From: an uncultured Spirochaetales bacterium
GTDB lineage: Bacteria > Spirochaetota > Spirochaetia > Sphaerochaetales > Sphaerochaetaceae
Assembly: GCA_902781545.1 (NCBI GenBank)
Contig: CACZJR010000007.1
Coordinates: forward strand, 1 to 51,115
Length of the DNA stretch: 51,115 nt
Direction: 5' to 3'
A program made the translations under genes and the position numbers. How positions within the stretch are numbered: position 1 is the stretch's first letter; the number at the start of each line of letters is the position of its first letter. Below are positions 29,600 to 38,019 of this stretch, in pieces. Under the pieces are notes generated by a model. The model was not told the origin of the DNA. It saw only the letters and a list, made by a program, of their open reading frames with translations, and did no database searches.

Positions 29600-31285
29600 G
29601 ACTACCCTCAAAGTGAGCTCATAAAGAGTGAAGTGGATGAGATGGAAGACTTCAGTTACCATTTTGAATCTGCGGATTCGACAGATCCTATTTGCGGCAG
29701 AAACATAAGCGATAATGAATTGTCTGTCATACTTGAGATACTAAAGAATGAGACCCGTTTCTCAATTGAGTATGAAGATTCTAATGATGAGGAATTGCTT
29801 GCCATAGACATCCCGTTGTCCAGGGAGGCATTGATATCTGCCGAGATAGAACAGGAGTTGTTCTATGCGTGGCATTCTCCAGATAGGGTTTTTTGGAACG
29901 ATACAGATAGCATCTGGCCAAGAGGGTTAACAACATACCGATATTCGGTTGATGACCCGAAGATGCCCAAACCTCCACAGTCAAGAAAAAGGGTTCTGGG
30001 GTTTTATAAAGAACAGTTTCTTTGCCTCTTCTTTGAAGAGTATAAAGGGAAAGACTCTGAAAGAAATAACAAATTGCTAAAGAGAAAATTCATGAAAATT
30101 CTATCAGAAAAGGGTGAAACCAAAAATCTTAAAGAGGTTGAGAAGAGGCTTGATTTTGAACTGCGCTTAATTAGAAAAGTGGGGTTGGAACAATATGTAC
30201 TTGCCTTTGATGCGGTTTTGTCTCTGGCAAAGAGAAAGCATACTCCCATGTTCGTTGATTCATTGGACGGAGAAGGTTCTCTTGTTCTTTATTGTCTGGG
30301 AATAATACGTAGAAATCCCCTGCAGTATGGTCTCGGATTCGCCTCATTCCTCAGTATGGAAAGGGTAAGAATACCATGGTTCGGTATCATTTGTCGTAAA
30401 GAAGATACCCGGTCCATCTATAGTGAGATGGTGAAACAATTCGGAGAAGACAAAGTCGGATTGATTCCTAATGGTGTAGGTCTTCTCCTAAACAAGACGG
30501 GTCTTGGAGAACCTGTTCCGTCTGTGATTGATGATTATACCTTGGAACGGAATTTCCTCGTCCAGCCTGAGGAATTTGAAAAGAATGGAATCGTTCCGGT
30601 TTATTTGGATCTTGATAAGACTCTTGATGATTTGGTTTGCATCAAGGAACTGATAAGGCAGAGCACACCGAGTTTCAGTCTCGATTCAATTCCAGATGAA
30701 GATTCTGAGACATTCGAAATGCTATCAAAAGGGGAGTCCGAAGGAATTCCGCTTCTCAATGACAATTGGATTCGGAAGTGTCTAAGAATCTTAGGACCAA
30801 GTAATATCGATGAACTCGATGCCCTGATATCTCTCTATCACAATGGCCCGACTGATCTGATACCGATGTACATGGATGCCAAGAGGGGAATGCTGCCGCA
30901 AAACTATCAGGATCTACAGGAAATTGATCCGCTTAAAAGAACTCATGGGGTCATCGTATACAAGGAGCAGATTGTAGATGTGCTCATTCAGATTGCCAGA
31001 TTCTCAGAGGCTGATGCACTTTGTTTCTGCCGTGCTTTATCTAGGGGCGATAGAGATGTAATCGATCGGTATGAAGAGAAGTTCAAAAACAACATGACCA
31101 GTTTCCACTGGGATAGTCAGTATGCGGAAAAGCTTATCGATATGATTAGAAGGTTCTCCTCTGAATCCTACAAGAGAAAGGTCGGGTTCTGGCATGCGGT
31201 TCTTTCATACAGGCTTGCATTCATCAAATGCCATTTTCCGGATGAGTTTGATAATGTGATGATTCTCAAAACGAAGGAGGATTAA
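29588..31285 (+). CDS. Catalytically degenerate DNA polymerase III alpha (DnaE) homologue
   Basis: 565 residues. About residues 195-565 align by eye with DnaE palm and fingers: LDFELRLIRKVGLEQYVLAFDAVLSLAKR, GEGSLVLYCLGIIRRNPLQYGLGFASFLSMERVRIP, then LSKGESEGIPLL, DELDALISLYHNGPTDLI, THGVIVYKEQIVDVLIQIARFSEADAL and SYRLAFIKCHFPDEF. The catalytic PDIDIDF is PWFGIIC (263-269), the third aspartate region reads VYLDLDKT, GRGS is lost and NKSH is lost. PHP, beta-binding, OB and tau domains are absent. The N-terminal ~190 residues are unrecognised. So it is probably a non-polymerising paralogue. It is coupled to the AAA+ gene (3-nt gap). Confidence 0.82.
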   Translation: MRNTDYPQSELIKSEVDEMEDFSYHFESADSTDPICGRNISDNELSVILEILKNETRFSIEYEDSNDEELLAIDIPLSREALISAEIEQELFYAWHSPDRVFWNDTDSIWPRGLTTYRYSVDDPKMPKPPQSRKRVLGFYKEQFLCLFFEEYKGKDSERNNKLLKRKFMKILSEKGETKNLKEVEKRLDFELRLIRKVGLEQYVLAFDAVLSLAKRKHTPMFVDSLDGEGSLVLYCLGIIRRNPLQYGLGFASFLSMERVRIPWFGIICRKEDTRSIYSEMVKQFGEDKVGLIPNGVGLLLNKTGLGEPVPSVIDDYTLERNFLVQPEEFEKNGIVPVYLDLDKTLDDLVCIKELIRQSTPSFSLDSIPDEDSETFEMLSKGESEGIPLLNDNWIRKCLRILGPSNIDELDALISLYHNGPTDLIPMYMDAKRGMLPQNYQDLQEIDPLKRTHGVIVYKEQIVDVLIQIARFSEADALCFCRALSRGDRDVIDRYEEKFKNNMTSFHWDSQYAEKLIDMIRRFSSESYKRKVGFWHAVLSYRLAFIKCHFPDEFDNVMILKTKED

Positions 31286-31288
31286 GGA

Positions 31289-32143
31289 ATGGATAGTATT
31301 GCTGTTGAAAGCGCACAAATCCAGGAATCTGATTTTTTGGTTGCAGTTCGGGAACTTAATTCTCTCATCGGACTGAAGACGGTGAAAACGGAGATTGAAA
31401 GAATCATAAATCTGGCAAAAGTCGATGCAATCAGACGCAGACGCGGCCTTCAGACTGCAGATATGAGTTTTCATATGGTGTTCAGCGGCAATCCTGGAAC
31501 CGGAAAAACCACAGTTGCAAGACTTCTGGGAAGATTATTCAAAGGCCTTGGACTGCTCTCCAAAGGGCATCTCGTCGAGGTTGATCGATCTTGCCTTTGC
31601 GCGGACTATGTCGGCCAAACAGCAACAAAGACAAAGAAGGTGATTCAGTCTGCGCTCGGCGGTGTGCTGTTTATTGACGAAGCATATTCCCTGAATACAA
31701 AAAATGGCTCAGGCTCTCAGGACTACGGCAAGGAGGCAGTGAGTACGCTGCTGAAGGAGATGGAAGATCACCGTGATGATTTGATAGTCATTGTTGCCGG
31801 CTATACGGACCTCATGGATGATTTCATCTCAATGAATCCGGGGCTGGAGTCAAGATTCAGATTCAAGATATGGTTTGAAGATTATACTTCAGAAGAAATG
31901 GCAATGATCTTCTGGTCTTTCTGCAAACGCAACGGTTTCGGAATCACAAAGGAAGCATATGCGAGGATTCAGAGATTGTTTGTTTCCCACACCTCAGGAA
32001 AGGAACAGCCGTTTTCCAATGCCAGATTGGCAAGAAATCTATTTGAAGATGCTGTAATAAATCAGGCACAGCGGCTATCCAAGGTTGATAATCCGAAAGA
32101 TCAGGAACTCTGCATTCTTTTGCAGGAAGACATAAGTGCGTAA
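31289..32143 (+). CDS. CbxX/CfxQ-like AAA+ ATPase
   Basis: 284 residues. It begins with a short helical part (LIGLKTVKTEIERIINLAKVDAIRRRRGL), then Walker A GNPGTGKTT (about 67-75), VGQTATKTKKVIQSA (pore-loop region), Walker B GGVLFIDEAYSL (about 125), a sensor-1-like IVIVAGY and an arginine-finger segment LESRFRF. This is the SpoVK/CbxX class of chaperone-like remodelling ATPases. AAGGAGG precedes the ATG. Adjacent coupling suggests it remodels the DnaE-like protein or a complex containing it. Confidence 0.92.
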   Translation: MDSIAVESAQIQESDFLVAVRELNSLIGLKTVKTEIERIINLAKVDAIRRRRGLQTADMSFHMVFSGNPGTGKTTVARLLGRLFKGLGLLSKGHLVEVDRSCLCADYVGQTATKTKKVIQSALGGVLFIDEAYSLNTKNGSGSQDYGKEAVSTLLKEMEDHRDDLIVIVAGYTDLMDDFISMNPGLESRFRFKIWFEDYTSEEMAMIFWSFCKRNGFGITKEAYARIQRLFVSHTSGKEQPFSNARLARNLFEDAVINQAQRLSKVDNPKDQELCILLQEDISA

Positions 32144-32158
32144 AAAAAAATCATCAGA

Positions 32159-32181
32159 AGCGTGCCATAAAAGCGAACGCA
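32159..32181 (+). promoter_or_regulatory. 23-bp regulon element, site 2 (upstream of UDG-like operon)
   Basis: Arms AGCGTGC and GAACGCA with a 9-nt spacer; six nucleotides later CTATCCTG. It lies 36 nt before the ATG at 32218, with GGAGG in between. Confidence 0.7.
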
Positions 32182-32217
32182 GTACCTCTATCCTGTGTCT
32201 GTCACGGAGGATGGCAT

Positions 32218-33048
32218 ATGACAGACATTGAATCAGAGAAGAAACAGCAGCTTCTGAATTGGTACAAAGACCTCAAAACACTTGTCTCGACAAAAAAGAG
32301 GATATTGCTTCCGGATGATGGAGTTGAATACAAGGCCGGTGATTTGCTGAATCTTGACGGCTTCTATCCCGGCTATTTCAGTTCAAACCCCAAGGTTCTT
32401 TTCTTTGACAAGGAGTCCAGGGATGTTGCTGGGCAAGACAGGATGGAAACAGACCTTGAATATCTCAAATCCAATGACATTAACGGGATGTGGTATCCCA
32501 AATGGCAGAAGATCTTCTACATCATTTACGGTATAGGAAAGAAAGGTACAATGCCTTTCAAGGATATTCCGGTAGCAGACGAAATCAAGAACAAGTGTTT
32601 CAAAGAGAACTGCTTTCCGTTCGCATTCATCAATATCAGCAAGTACTCGAATGACAGCATAAGGCTAAAATCGGATGCAATTCTGATAAACAGATTTCTG
32701 GAAGATGCGGAACTCGACAAGAGGAACATCCTAATGGAGCAAATCTCCATTCTAGATCCGGATGTGATAATCACCTACAACTTCTGGGATGATTCTGGCA
32801 TTGAGTCCGATAAGAGAGCTCTGATTCTTCCGAAAAACTGCTTCAGCAAAAGAATCAAGGAACTGTCATCTGATGGAATCTCAGATGTTTATGACTTCAA
32901 ATACAATGGCAAATCCATACGTTTCATTGCTCTCAAACGGCTGACAACGCTCCGCTTCGGCGATGATATGGGATGTGAGCTGGATCAGAAGTATTTTTAT
33001 GATCCAGTGATGAAAGCACTTTTCAGCGAGGCCAAGATTAATGCCTGA
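32218..33048 (+). CDS. Uracil-DNA-glycosylase-fold-like protein
   Basis: 276 residues. The pattern PKVLFFDKES (about 59-68), WQKIFYIIYGIG, FAFINISKYSN (about 139-149) and EQISILDPDVIITYNFW (about 177-193) follows the layout of UDG-superfamily relatives (nucleotide-pocket loop, central NxxK-like strand, PDVIIxxG-like strand). Classical UDG catalytic motifs are not complete, so glycosylase activity is uncertain. It overlaps the DEDD exonuclease gene by 8 nt and carries site 2 of the shared promoter element upstream. Confidence 0.6.
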   Translation: MTDIESEKKQQLLNWYKDLKTLVSTKKRILLPDDGVEYKAGDLLNLDGFYPGYFSSNPKVLFFDKESRDVAGQDRMETDLEYLKSNDINGMWYPKWQKIFYIIYGIGKKGTMPFKDIPVADEIKNKCFKENCFPFAFINISKYSNDSIRLKSDAILINRFLEDAELDKRNILMEQISILDPDVIITYNFWDDSGIESDKRALILPKNCFSKRIKELSSDGISDVYDFKYNGKSIRFIALKRLTTLRFGDDMGCELDQKYFYDPVMKALFSEAKINA

Positions 33049-33754
33049 CATTATTAACACTGAAAACATAAGGAGCTTCCTGGCTGAGCTTTCATATCCA
33101 TTGTTTTTTCTGGATTTCGAGACCATTTATCCTGCTGAACCACTATTTGACGGTGTGCGGCCTTATCAGCAAATACCATTCATGTATTCACTGCATTGGA
33201 TAGAGAAGGAGGGCGGGGATCTGCACCATACTGTATTCTTCTCCTATCCTGGACGTGATCCGAGGAGATTCATAGCGGAAGAACTGTGCACTGATATCCC
33301 AAAAGGGGTCTGCACCGTTGCCTACAACATGTGTTTTGAGAAGGCAAGGGTTAGGGAGCTTTCGGAATTGTATCCAGACCTTGCAGATCATCTGATGGAT
33401 ATCCATGACAACATGAAGGATCTCATGGTGCCGTTCCGAAGGAAATGGTATTACACCGATGCCATGGAGGGATCATATTCCCTGAAAGCCGTTCTACCGG
33501 CGCTTTATCCCGATGACCCTGAACTTGATTACTCTCTGCTTGATGGAATCCACAACGGCTACGAGGCTTCTGAAACCTATCTTGCCATGTGGCAGAACCC
33601 TGATGACAGGACCCCGGAGAGATGTCGGCAGCTTAGTGAATACTGTGGGCTGGACACATATGCGCTGGTCAAGCTGTGGGAGAAGTTGAGAAATGTTTCT
33701 TCGACTAACGAAATCGATGATAGAATGAACACGGAGGAGAAAAATGAGGTATAG
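33041..33754 (+). CDS. Stand-alone DUF2779 DEDD-type exonuclease
   Basis: 237 residues corresponding to only the DUF2779 domain: FFLDFETIYPAEPLFDGVRPYQQIPFMYSLH (DxE, about residues 24-26), VAYNMCFEKARVRELSELYP, GSYSLKAVLPALYPDDPELDY, and SEYCGLDTYALVKLW (YCxxD, DEDDy-like). The pattern is that of an RNase-H-fold 3'-5' exonuclease, with the expected acidic residues present. In other genomes the domain usually sits at the C-terminus of a larger nuclease. Its start overlaps the preceding stop and its end overlaps the next start. Confidence 0.87.
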   Translation: MPDIINTENIRSFLAELSYPLFFLDFETIYPAEPLFDGVRPYQQIPFMYSLHWIEKEGGDLHHTVFFSYPGRDPRRFIAEELCTDIPKGVCTVAYNMCFEKARVRELSELYPDLADHLMDIHDNMKDLMVPFRRKWYYTDAMEGSYSLKAVLPALYPDDPELDYSLLDGIHNGYEASETYLAMWQNPDDRTPERCRQLSEYCGLDTYALVKLWEKLRNVSSTNEIDDRMNTEEKNEV

Positions 33755-34616
33755 AATTCACAATATGATTTGTAGGATATGCGGTTCTAATGATATCATC
33801 CTTGATTTAGCTACTTATAATTGTATGAATTGTGGAAATAGATGGTTTGTAGACGGATATGAACCAACAGAACTTGAGTATCTTGAGATGGAAAACGAGA
33901 TACGAATGAACAGTGAAAAAAGAAGATTTGAACATCGAGTCAGGCGTCAGGATGTGATGATGGCGTTCAGCCCATCTGAAAGGTTTTCAAAGAATCTTGA
34001 AAGTGATTTGGGAACAGGGGTCCCTTTGGGAAGATATAGATATGAATTGGGTTCCCTTCTTTTGGAAGGAGCAAGTTTTCATGAGGTTAAGGACGTCTCG
34101 ATTCCAGCAGGATGCTCAAAAGCTGATTTTGACGCCTATATCAGAGATTATCTAAGCAGCAGAGACGAGCTACCGTTTTCTCCAAGTCTTGATGATTGGT
34201 GTAAATATCTTCATGCATCGGAAAAAGAATTGAACGGAATCTATGAATCAGAACCTCATGTAAATATCTCTTATTTCCTGAATCCGGATATGATTATCCA
34301 TGATGTGTTTTCCATTGTATTCTCCGGGAGAATCAAAGCAGCAGTAGACCAACTGGACGAAGGCCATTTAGATATGCTATATGAGAATACTGCTCCTGAA
34401 TTCTGTTTTGAAGACTATTATGACGGTAATTCATATGCTGAATTCTTTGTTAATCAATTCCTCAACGAAGAAAAAAACGTGATTGATCGTTTCTTTGTTG
34501 CAGGAAAAGAAAAAGGGCAAGAATTCTATAACAAGGCAATTGAGGAGCATCTGTCTATTATCGATACCATGATGCTGTTTGTGGATTATGCATTTGAGGG
34601 GTATAATGGATACTAA
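33744..34616 (+). CDS. Zinc-ribbon protein of unknown function
   Basis: 290 residues. Residues 9-31 hold CRIC...CMNC, a small zinc ribbon. The rest is unrecognised and acidic, with FNAYIRDYLSSRDELPF-like helical segments. GGAGGAG sits before the ATG at 33744, and the gene overlaps the exonuclease by 11 nt, so it is in the same operon. Its base composition is visibly more AT-rich than the two genes before it, suggesting a separate origin. Confidence 0.7.
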   Translation: MRYRIHNMICRICGSNDIILDLATYNCMNCGNRWFVDGYEPTELEYLEMENEIRMNSEKRRFEHRVRRQDVMMAFSPSERFSKNLESDLGTGVPLGRYRYELGSLLLEGASFHEVKDVSIPAGCSKADFDAYIRDYLSSRDELPFSPSLDDWCKYLHASEKELNGIYESEPHVNISYFLNPDMIIHDVFSIVFSGRIKAAVDQLDEGHLDMLYENTAPEFCFEDYYDGNSYAEFFVNQFLNEEKNVIDRFFVAGKEKGQEFYNKAIEEHLSIIDTMMLFVDYAFEGYNGY

Positions 34617-34629
34617 GTAAATCTAGGGA

Positions 34630-34951
34630 ATGCTTTCTTCTGGTTGCTATAGCCTTTTTGACGGAACACATTCTCTTATCAGGGTTAAAGGATTTGATAC
34701 AGTAAATCCGATTATTTTTAATTTTGCATACTCCTGTGATCTAAATAATCCTCAATTCTATTCCCCCTGATCAAACACAAAGAGTACATGATTCTATTAA
34801 GCATGGGATAATGGAAAGAGTAAGACTCATTTCCCCTTGTTGTTTATTACAGTTTCATATTCCGTTTCTTAATAGCGAAAGCATTGCTGAGCAATCTGGT
34901 TATTTTTTTGTTAGAACAAATTATATTTATTATGATAAATACCTGTTTTAG
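34630..34951 (+). pseudogene. Frameshifted small gene
   Basis: The ATG at 34630 opens a frame (MLSSGCYSLFDGTHSLIRV...) that hits a stop right after the run CCCCC at 34763-34767. Removing one C restores a frame of about 106 codons to the TAG at 34949-34951 (...SPDQTQRVHDSIKHGIMERV...). So this is a single-base frameshift in a homopolymer, either a real inactivation, a phase-variable tract or a read error. No family is recognised. It follows the zinc-ribbon gene by 13 nt and is equally AT-rich. The remaining bases 34952-34996 show nothing clear. Confidence 0.55.
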
Positions 34952-34996
34952 AATCTCGGAATAAGCATTTATTGATAATTGACTAGTGTTATTATT

Positions 34997-36127
34997 CTAG
35001 TGTTTTGCCTCTATTGCATCTTTGAAGGATATAACTGTTTCGCGAAGTAGTTGTTTTATTCCATCTTGGTCAAAGATTTTATCTGAGGAGAAAGTGTAGA
35101 ATGATCCTTCTTGTGCAGGTTTCTGGAAAAACCACTTGTTCCCTATAAGCTGCCTAATGTGGTCGCATGCTTCATTTACATTAACATCAGTATTTCTGAT
35201 ATGGAGTACAAGTTCTATTGAGTCTGACGAGAACCAAATATCAACCACATAGTTAATATCACCAAGTATTATGCTATCAATAAAAACACAGGTTCGTGTG
35301 TATCGTCCAACTTTCCATGTTTTTGGCATAATACCATCAGATCGTAATCCTTGAAGATATTCATAGTAGTAATCTCGCATAGTGTTTGGTAAGTCATTAA
35401 ATAATTGAACGAGTCTTTTCATCTTGTCTGAATTATTGTCTTGATTTAATAACGTCATGTATTCTTCAAAGTCGCTATTGCTCATTATATTTTCCCCATT
35501 AATAATATTTTTAAATAGTGTTTTTAATTCCATAGAAAAAGCTGTGAGTCTGATGTCATTAGACTCCTTAATGACTTCATTTATTATTTTATCTGTGAAA
35601 CTGTTTGGCCCTGTTAAGGTCGTAACCAACAGTAAAGCCTTTATTTCATCTATATCCTCATTCTTCCAGCCGGTATAAGAAGGTTCTTTGAGGGTTTTCT
35701 TGTTTAAATAGACAACTGCATCAACGGAAACATTGTTTTTTATGAGATCCATGTAGTATCTATAAACCTGTTGGTCCATATCTTCTGCATCATTTGATTT
35801 GTTCTCAATGAAAATTGCACGTTTATGATCTTGGGAGTAAATAGTAATGTCTCTTCTTCCTTCTTCCCTAATAGGAGTACTGTATTCATATTCAGAATAT
35901 ACAATCTCTTCTGTTTCGTTCTTCGCTTTCAGCTGTTCATTTAACCATGAGATTAAGCATTTCTTGGGGAGATCATAGGATAAGTAATATGCAATGACAT
36001 CACTGTGAAAGTTTTCTCTATAATACAAATCAGATATGGAATTAAAGATACATTTTTCTGGTTTGTTTTTTCCATAAGAGATTAGTTTATTACTAAGGCA
36101 GTTAAACAGATTGATTAAGTCTTTCAT
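34997..36127 (-). CDS. PD-(D/E)XK nuclease superfamily protein
   Basis: 376 residues from the ATG at 36127, which GGAAG precedes; an in-frame ATG at 36154 lacks an SD. The N-terminal half has ENFHSDVIAYYLS, RRDITIYSQDHKRAIFIENKSNDAEDMDQQVYRYYMDLI, matching the PDDEXK_4 pattern of D...ExK plus QxxxY. The C-terminal half is unrecognised. Such proteins are often solitary defence nucleases. Visibly AT-rich, convergent with the frameshifted gene. Confidence 0.82.
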   Translation of the reverse strand: MKDLINLFNCLSNKLISYGKNKPEKCIFNSISDLYYRENFHSDVIAYYLSYDLPKKCLISWLNEQLKAKNETEEIVYSEYEYSTPIREEGRRDITIYSQDHKRAIFIENKSNDAEDMDQQVYRYYMDLIKNNVSVDAVVYLNKKTLKEPSYTGWKNEDIDEIKALLLVTTLTGPNSFTDKIINEVIKESNDIRLTAFSMELKTLFKNIINGENIMSNSDFEEYMTLLNQDNNSDKMKRLVQLFNDLPNTMRDYYYEYLQGLRSDGIMPKTWKVGRYTRTCVFIDSIILGDINYVVDIWFSSDSIELVLHIRNTDVNVNEACDHIRQLIGNKWFFQKPAQEGSFYTFSSDKIFDQDGIKQLLRETVISFKDAIEAKH

Positions 36128-36180
36128 AATGGGTGCTTCCACATGTTTAATCATATTATGATTTGAAGGAAATGATACTA

Positions 36181-37209
36181 TTAGTTTTCATTTTTGCCCT
36201 TATATTGGCAATTAATCTTTATGAGTTCTCTTTTTATTTCATCAACAAGAACTATCGGCTCAAGGCATTTGGCCTGACATCCCAAGCTTAGAATCCACTT
36301 CTTGCAGGCGTAGCGGTTACGGGTCTGTACGGTCATGATAATGGAGCCATCCTCATTCTCTGTGATATGGGCATTCTTGGAACGAGCAGACTCTTTCTCA
36401 AAGATTGCCTGATCCGGGTCAATCCATACCTTGACCGTTATGGGCTCGTCATCAGTGACTATACCGAAGGGATCGATAATCTGGGAGAGGTCTTTGAATT
36501 CGTCCGGTGTGACTGCATCTTCAAAGATTTCTATGTTCCTGATTCGTGAGAAGGCATGGACCATTGTGTGATTGAAGTAGGGATTATAGGAGAGGAGGTA
36601 GAGGATATCATTTTGGGAGAAAATGCCTATTGGATTGATTGTGTATTTCTTGGGCTCTTCTGACCACGGGGCTTTGTATGTTATCCACACGGATTTGCTC
36701 TGATCTATGGCTTTTAGAATATCGGGAACGAATTGCTGCCCTTCGCCACCAAGCTGCATGTCCGGGCTGTAGCTGACCATCGGAATTATTCCCTTAGATG
36801 CAAAACGGCTTAGAGAAAGGTGCTCCTTTAGTCTGTTTATCATGTCACCGTAAAGACCTGTAGATTCAGCCATATCCATGAGGATGGTCAGGATTGTACG
36901 ATCTTCGTTGGTGAGTGAGCTTATTTGGTACAACTCCTTTTCCGCACGTTTAAGACTGTCGCTAGTGAGTCTGTATTTCAATGGACTGTTGTCGGCATTG
37001 CGTTCTTCTTCGTTGCTTTCAAGGCATGGAAGATAATATGTCAATGATTTATATAGTCGGCAGGCCTGTGTCTTTCCGATATCCAATGCTTTCTGCATCT
37101 GATTTCTGCTTATCCAGACATCCGGATGGTATATGAAGTAGCTTACTGCCTGTTGTAGAAGCTTCTCTGAAACGCCTTCCTTCGAATCATCTCTTTTCTT
37201 TTCGCTCAT
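36181..37209 (-). CDS. WYL-domain transcriptional regulator
   Basis: 342 residues. The start at 37209 has AAGGGAG upstream. The N-terminus is a winged-HTH region (SRNQMQKALDIGKTQACRLYKSLTYYLP, about 35-62). The WYL domain spans about 160-240 (SKSVWITYKAPWSEEPKKYTINPIGIFSQNDILYLLSYNP), followed by a WCX region (ITVKVWIDPDQAIFEKE...). WYL regulators sense nucleic-acid-like ligands and control phage-defence and DNA-damage genes. Site 5 of the shared 23-bp element lies in its own promoter, so it is the prime candidate for the regulon's controller. Confidence 0.88.
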   Translation of the reverse strand: MSEKKRDDSKEGVSEKLLQQAVSYFIYHPDVWISRNQMQKALDIGKTQACRLYKSLTYYLPCLESNEEERNADNSPLKYRLTSDSLKRAEKELYQISSLTNEDRTILTILMDMAESTGLYGDMINRLKEHLSLSRFASKGIIPMVSYSPDMQLGGEGQQFVPDILKAIDQSKSVWITYKAPWSEEPKKYTINPIGIFSQNDILYLLSYNPYFNHTMVHAFSRIRNIEIFEDAVTPDEFKDLSQIIDPFGIVTDDEPITVKVWIDPDQAIFEKESARSKNAHITENEDGSIIMTVQTRNRYACKKWILSLGCQAKCLEPIVLVDEIKRELIKINCQYKGKNEN

Positions 37210-37257
37210 TGTCTTGTCTCCCTTGACTATATTCAGTTTACCATAAGATACAGGACA

Positions 37258-37280
37258 AGCGTTCGGAAATATGGTGCGCT
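37258..37280 (-). promoter_or_regulatory. 23-bp regulon element, site 5 (WYL regulator promoter)
   Basis: Read on the minus strand: arms AGCGCAC and GAACGCT with a 9-nt spacer, six nucleotides (TGTCCT), then GTATCTTA. It lies 49 nt before the WYL start codon, pointing to autoregulation. Confidence 0.68.
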
Positions 37281-37283
37281 TTT

Positions 37284-37625
37284 TCAATTATTGTCGGATT
37301 CGTTCCCTTGAATGATGCCTTCAATGTTTCTGCCGCCGTAGAATATGCGGATAATCGAAACAACAGAAGAATCGGAATCAACCGTATAAAATACAACGTA
37401 CTTGCCGACAGGGACTTTATGCATTCTCATGGATGCCCAGGGTTCCCATTCAACAATGGGATATCTTTCAGGCATCTCCTCGAGAGAACGTATTTCATTT
37501 CTGATTCTGGTTGTGACGTTCTGTGCCGCCTGCGGGGCTTTCAGCTCAAAAAGGATGTATGAGGCGATGCTTCTGAGATCGTTTTTTGCTTCCGGGGAGT
37601 AGATTACATTGAAGCGTGAGATCAC
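37284..37625 (-). CDS. RelE/ParE-family toxin
   Basis: 113 residues: FNVIYSPEAKNDLRSIASYILFELKAPQAA (ParE-like helical hairpin) and the core MRMHKVPVGKYVVFYTVDSDSSVVSIIRIFYGGRN. It starts with GTG overlapping the antitoxin stop by 4 nt. It may cleave mRNA at the ribosome or inhibit gyrase; the two subfamilies are not separable here. Confidence 0.9.
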   Translation of the reverse strand: MISRFNVIYSPEAKNDLRSIASYILFELKAPQAAQNVTTRIRNEIRSLEEMPERYPIVEWEPWASMRMHKVPVGKYVVFYTVDSDSSVVSIIRIFYGGRNIEGIIQGNESDNN

Positions 37626-37924
37626 AAGCCGAATTCCTCCGCCATGATGGAATCAACTTCATCTGCTGAGAAACTACCCGTCTTCAGAGATGCAACTCCT
37701 TTCGTAAGTTCTGCATCAAGCTGCTCTTTTGTCATTCCTCCGATGGCCACAGGCTTTGACGCAGGAACCTTCAGGTCAAAAGGCATGCCGTTCTGCAGGA
37801 CAATCTGGCTATAGAGCATCTGTATTGCACTGGATGGACTTATCCCAAGAAGAAGCAGGATTTTTTCTGCGTTATCCTTCAATTCTGTATCGATGCGGGC
37901 GTAAAGTACTGATGTGTTTGCCAT
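37622..37924 (-). CDS. RelB/DinJ-family antitoxin
   Basis: 100 residues: N-terminal ribbon-helix-helix (SVLYARIDTELKDNAEKILLLLGISPSSAIQMLYSQIVLQNGMPFDL) and a C-terminal toxin-binding tail. AAGGAAGG precedes the ATG. It is the first gene of the pair and should repress its own promoter. Confidence 0.92.
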   Translation of the reverse strand: MANTSVLYARIDTELKDNAEKILLLLGISPSSAIQMLYSQIVLQNGMPFDLKVPASKPVAIGGMTKEQLDAELTKGVASLKTGSFSADEVDSIMAEEFGL

Positions 37925-37946
37925 TCTGATTCCTTCCTTTCTTTCA

Positions 37947-37995
37947 ATGATACAGTCATATTATTGAAATTGCAAGCATTTGCATGCAATTGCAA
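37947..37995 (-). promoter_or_regulatory. RelBE promoter with phased TTGCAW repeats
   Basis: On the minus strand TTGCAA (37970-37975), 17 bp, TATCAT (37947-37952). The -35 hexamer is one of three TTGCAW units repeated every 10 bp (37970, 37980, 37990), the middle one forming the palindrome TTGCATGCAA. One unit per helical turn is a plausible RelB operator. Confidence 0.6.
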
Positions 37996-38019
37996 ATTGT
38001 CAGTTTTGTTTTTTAGGAG

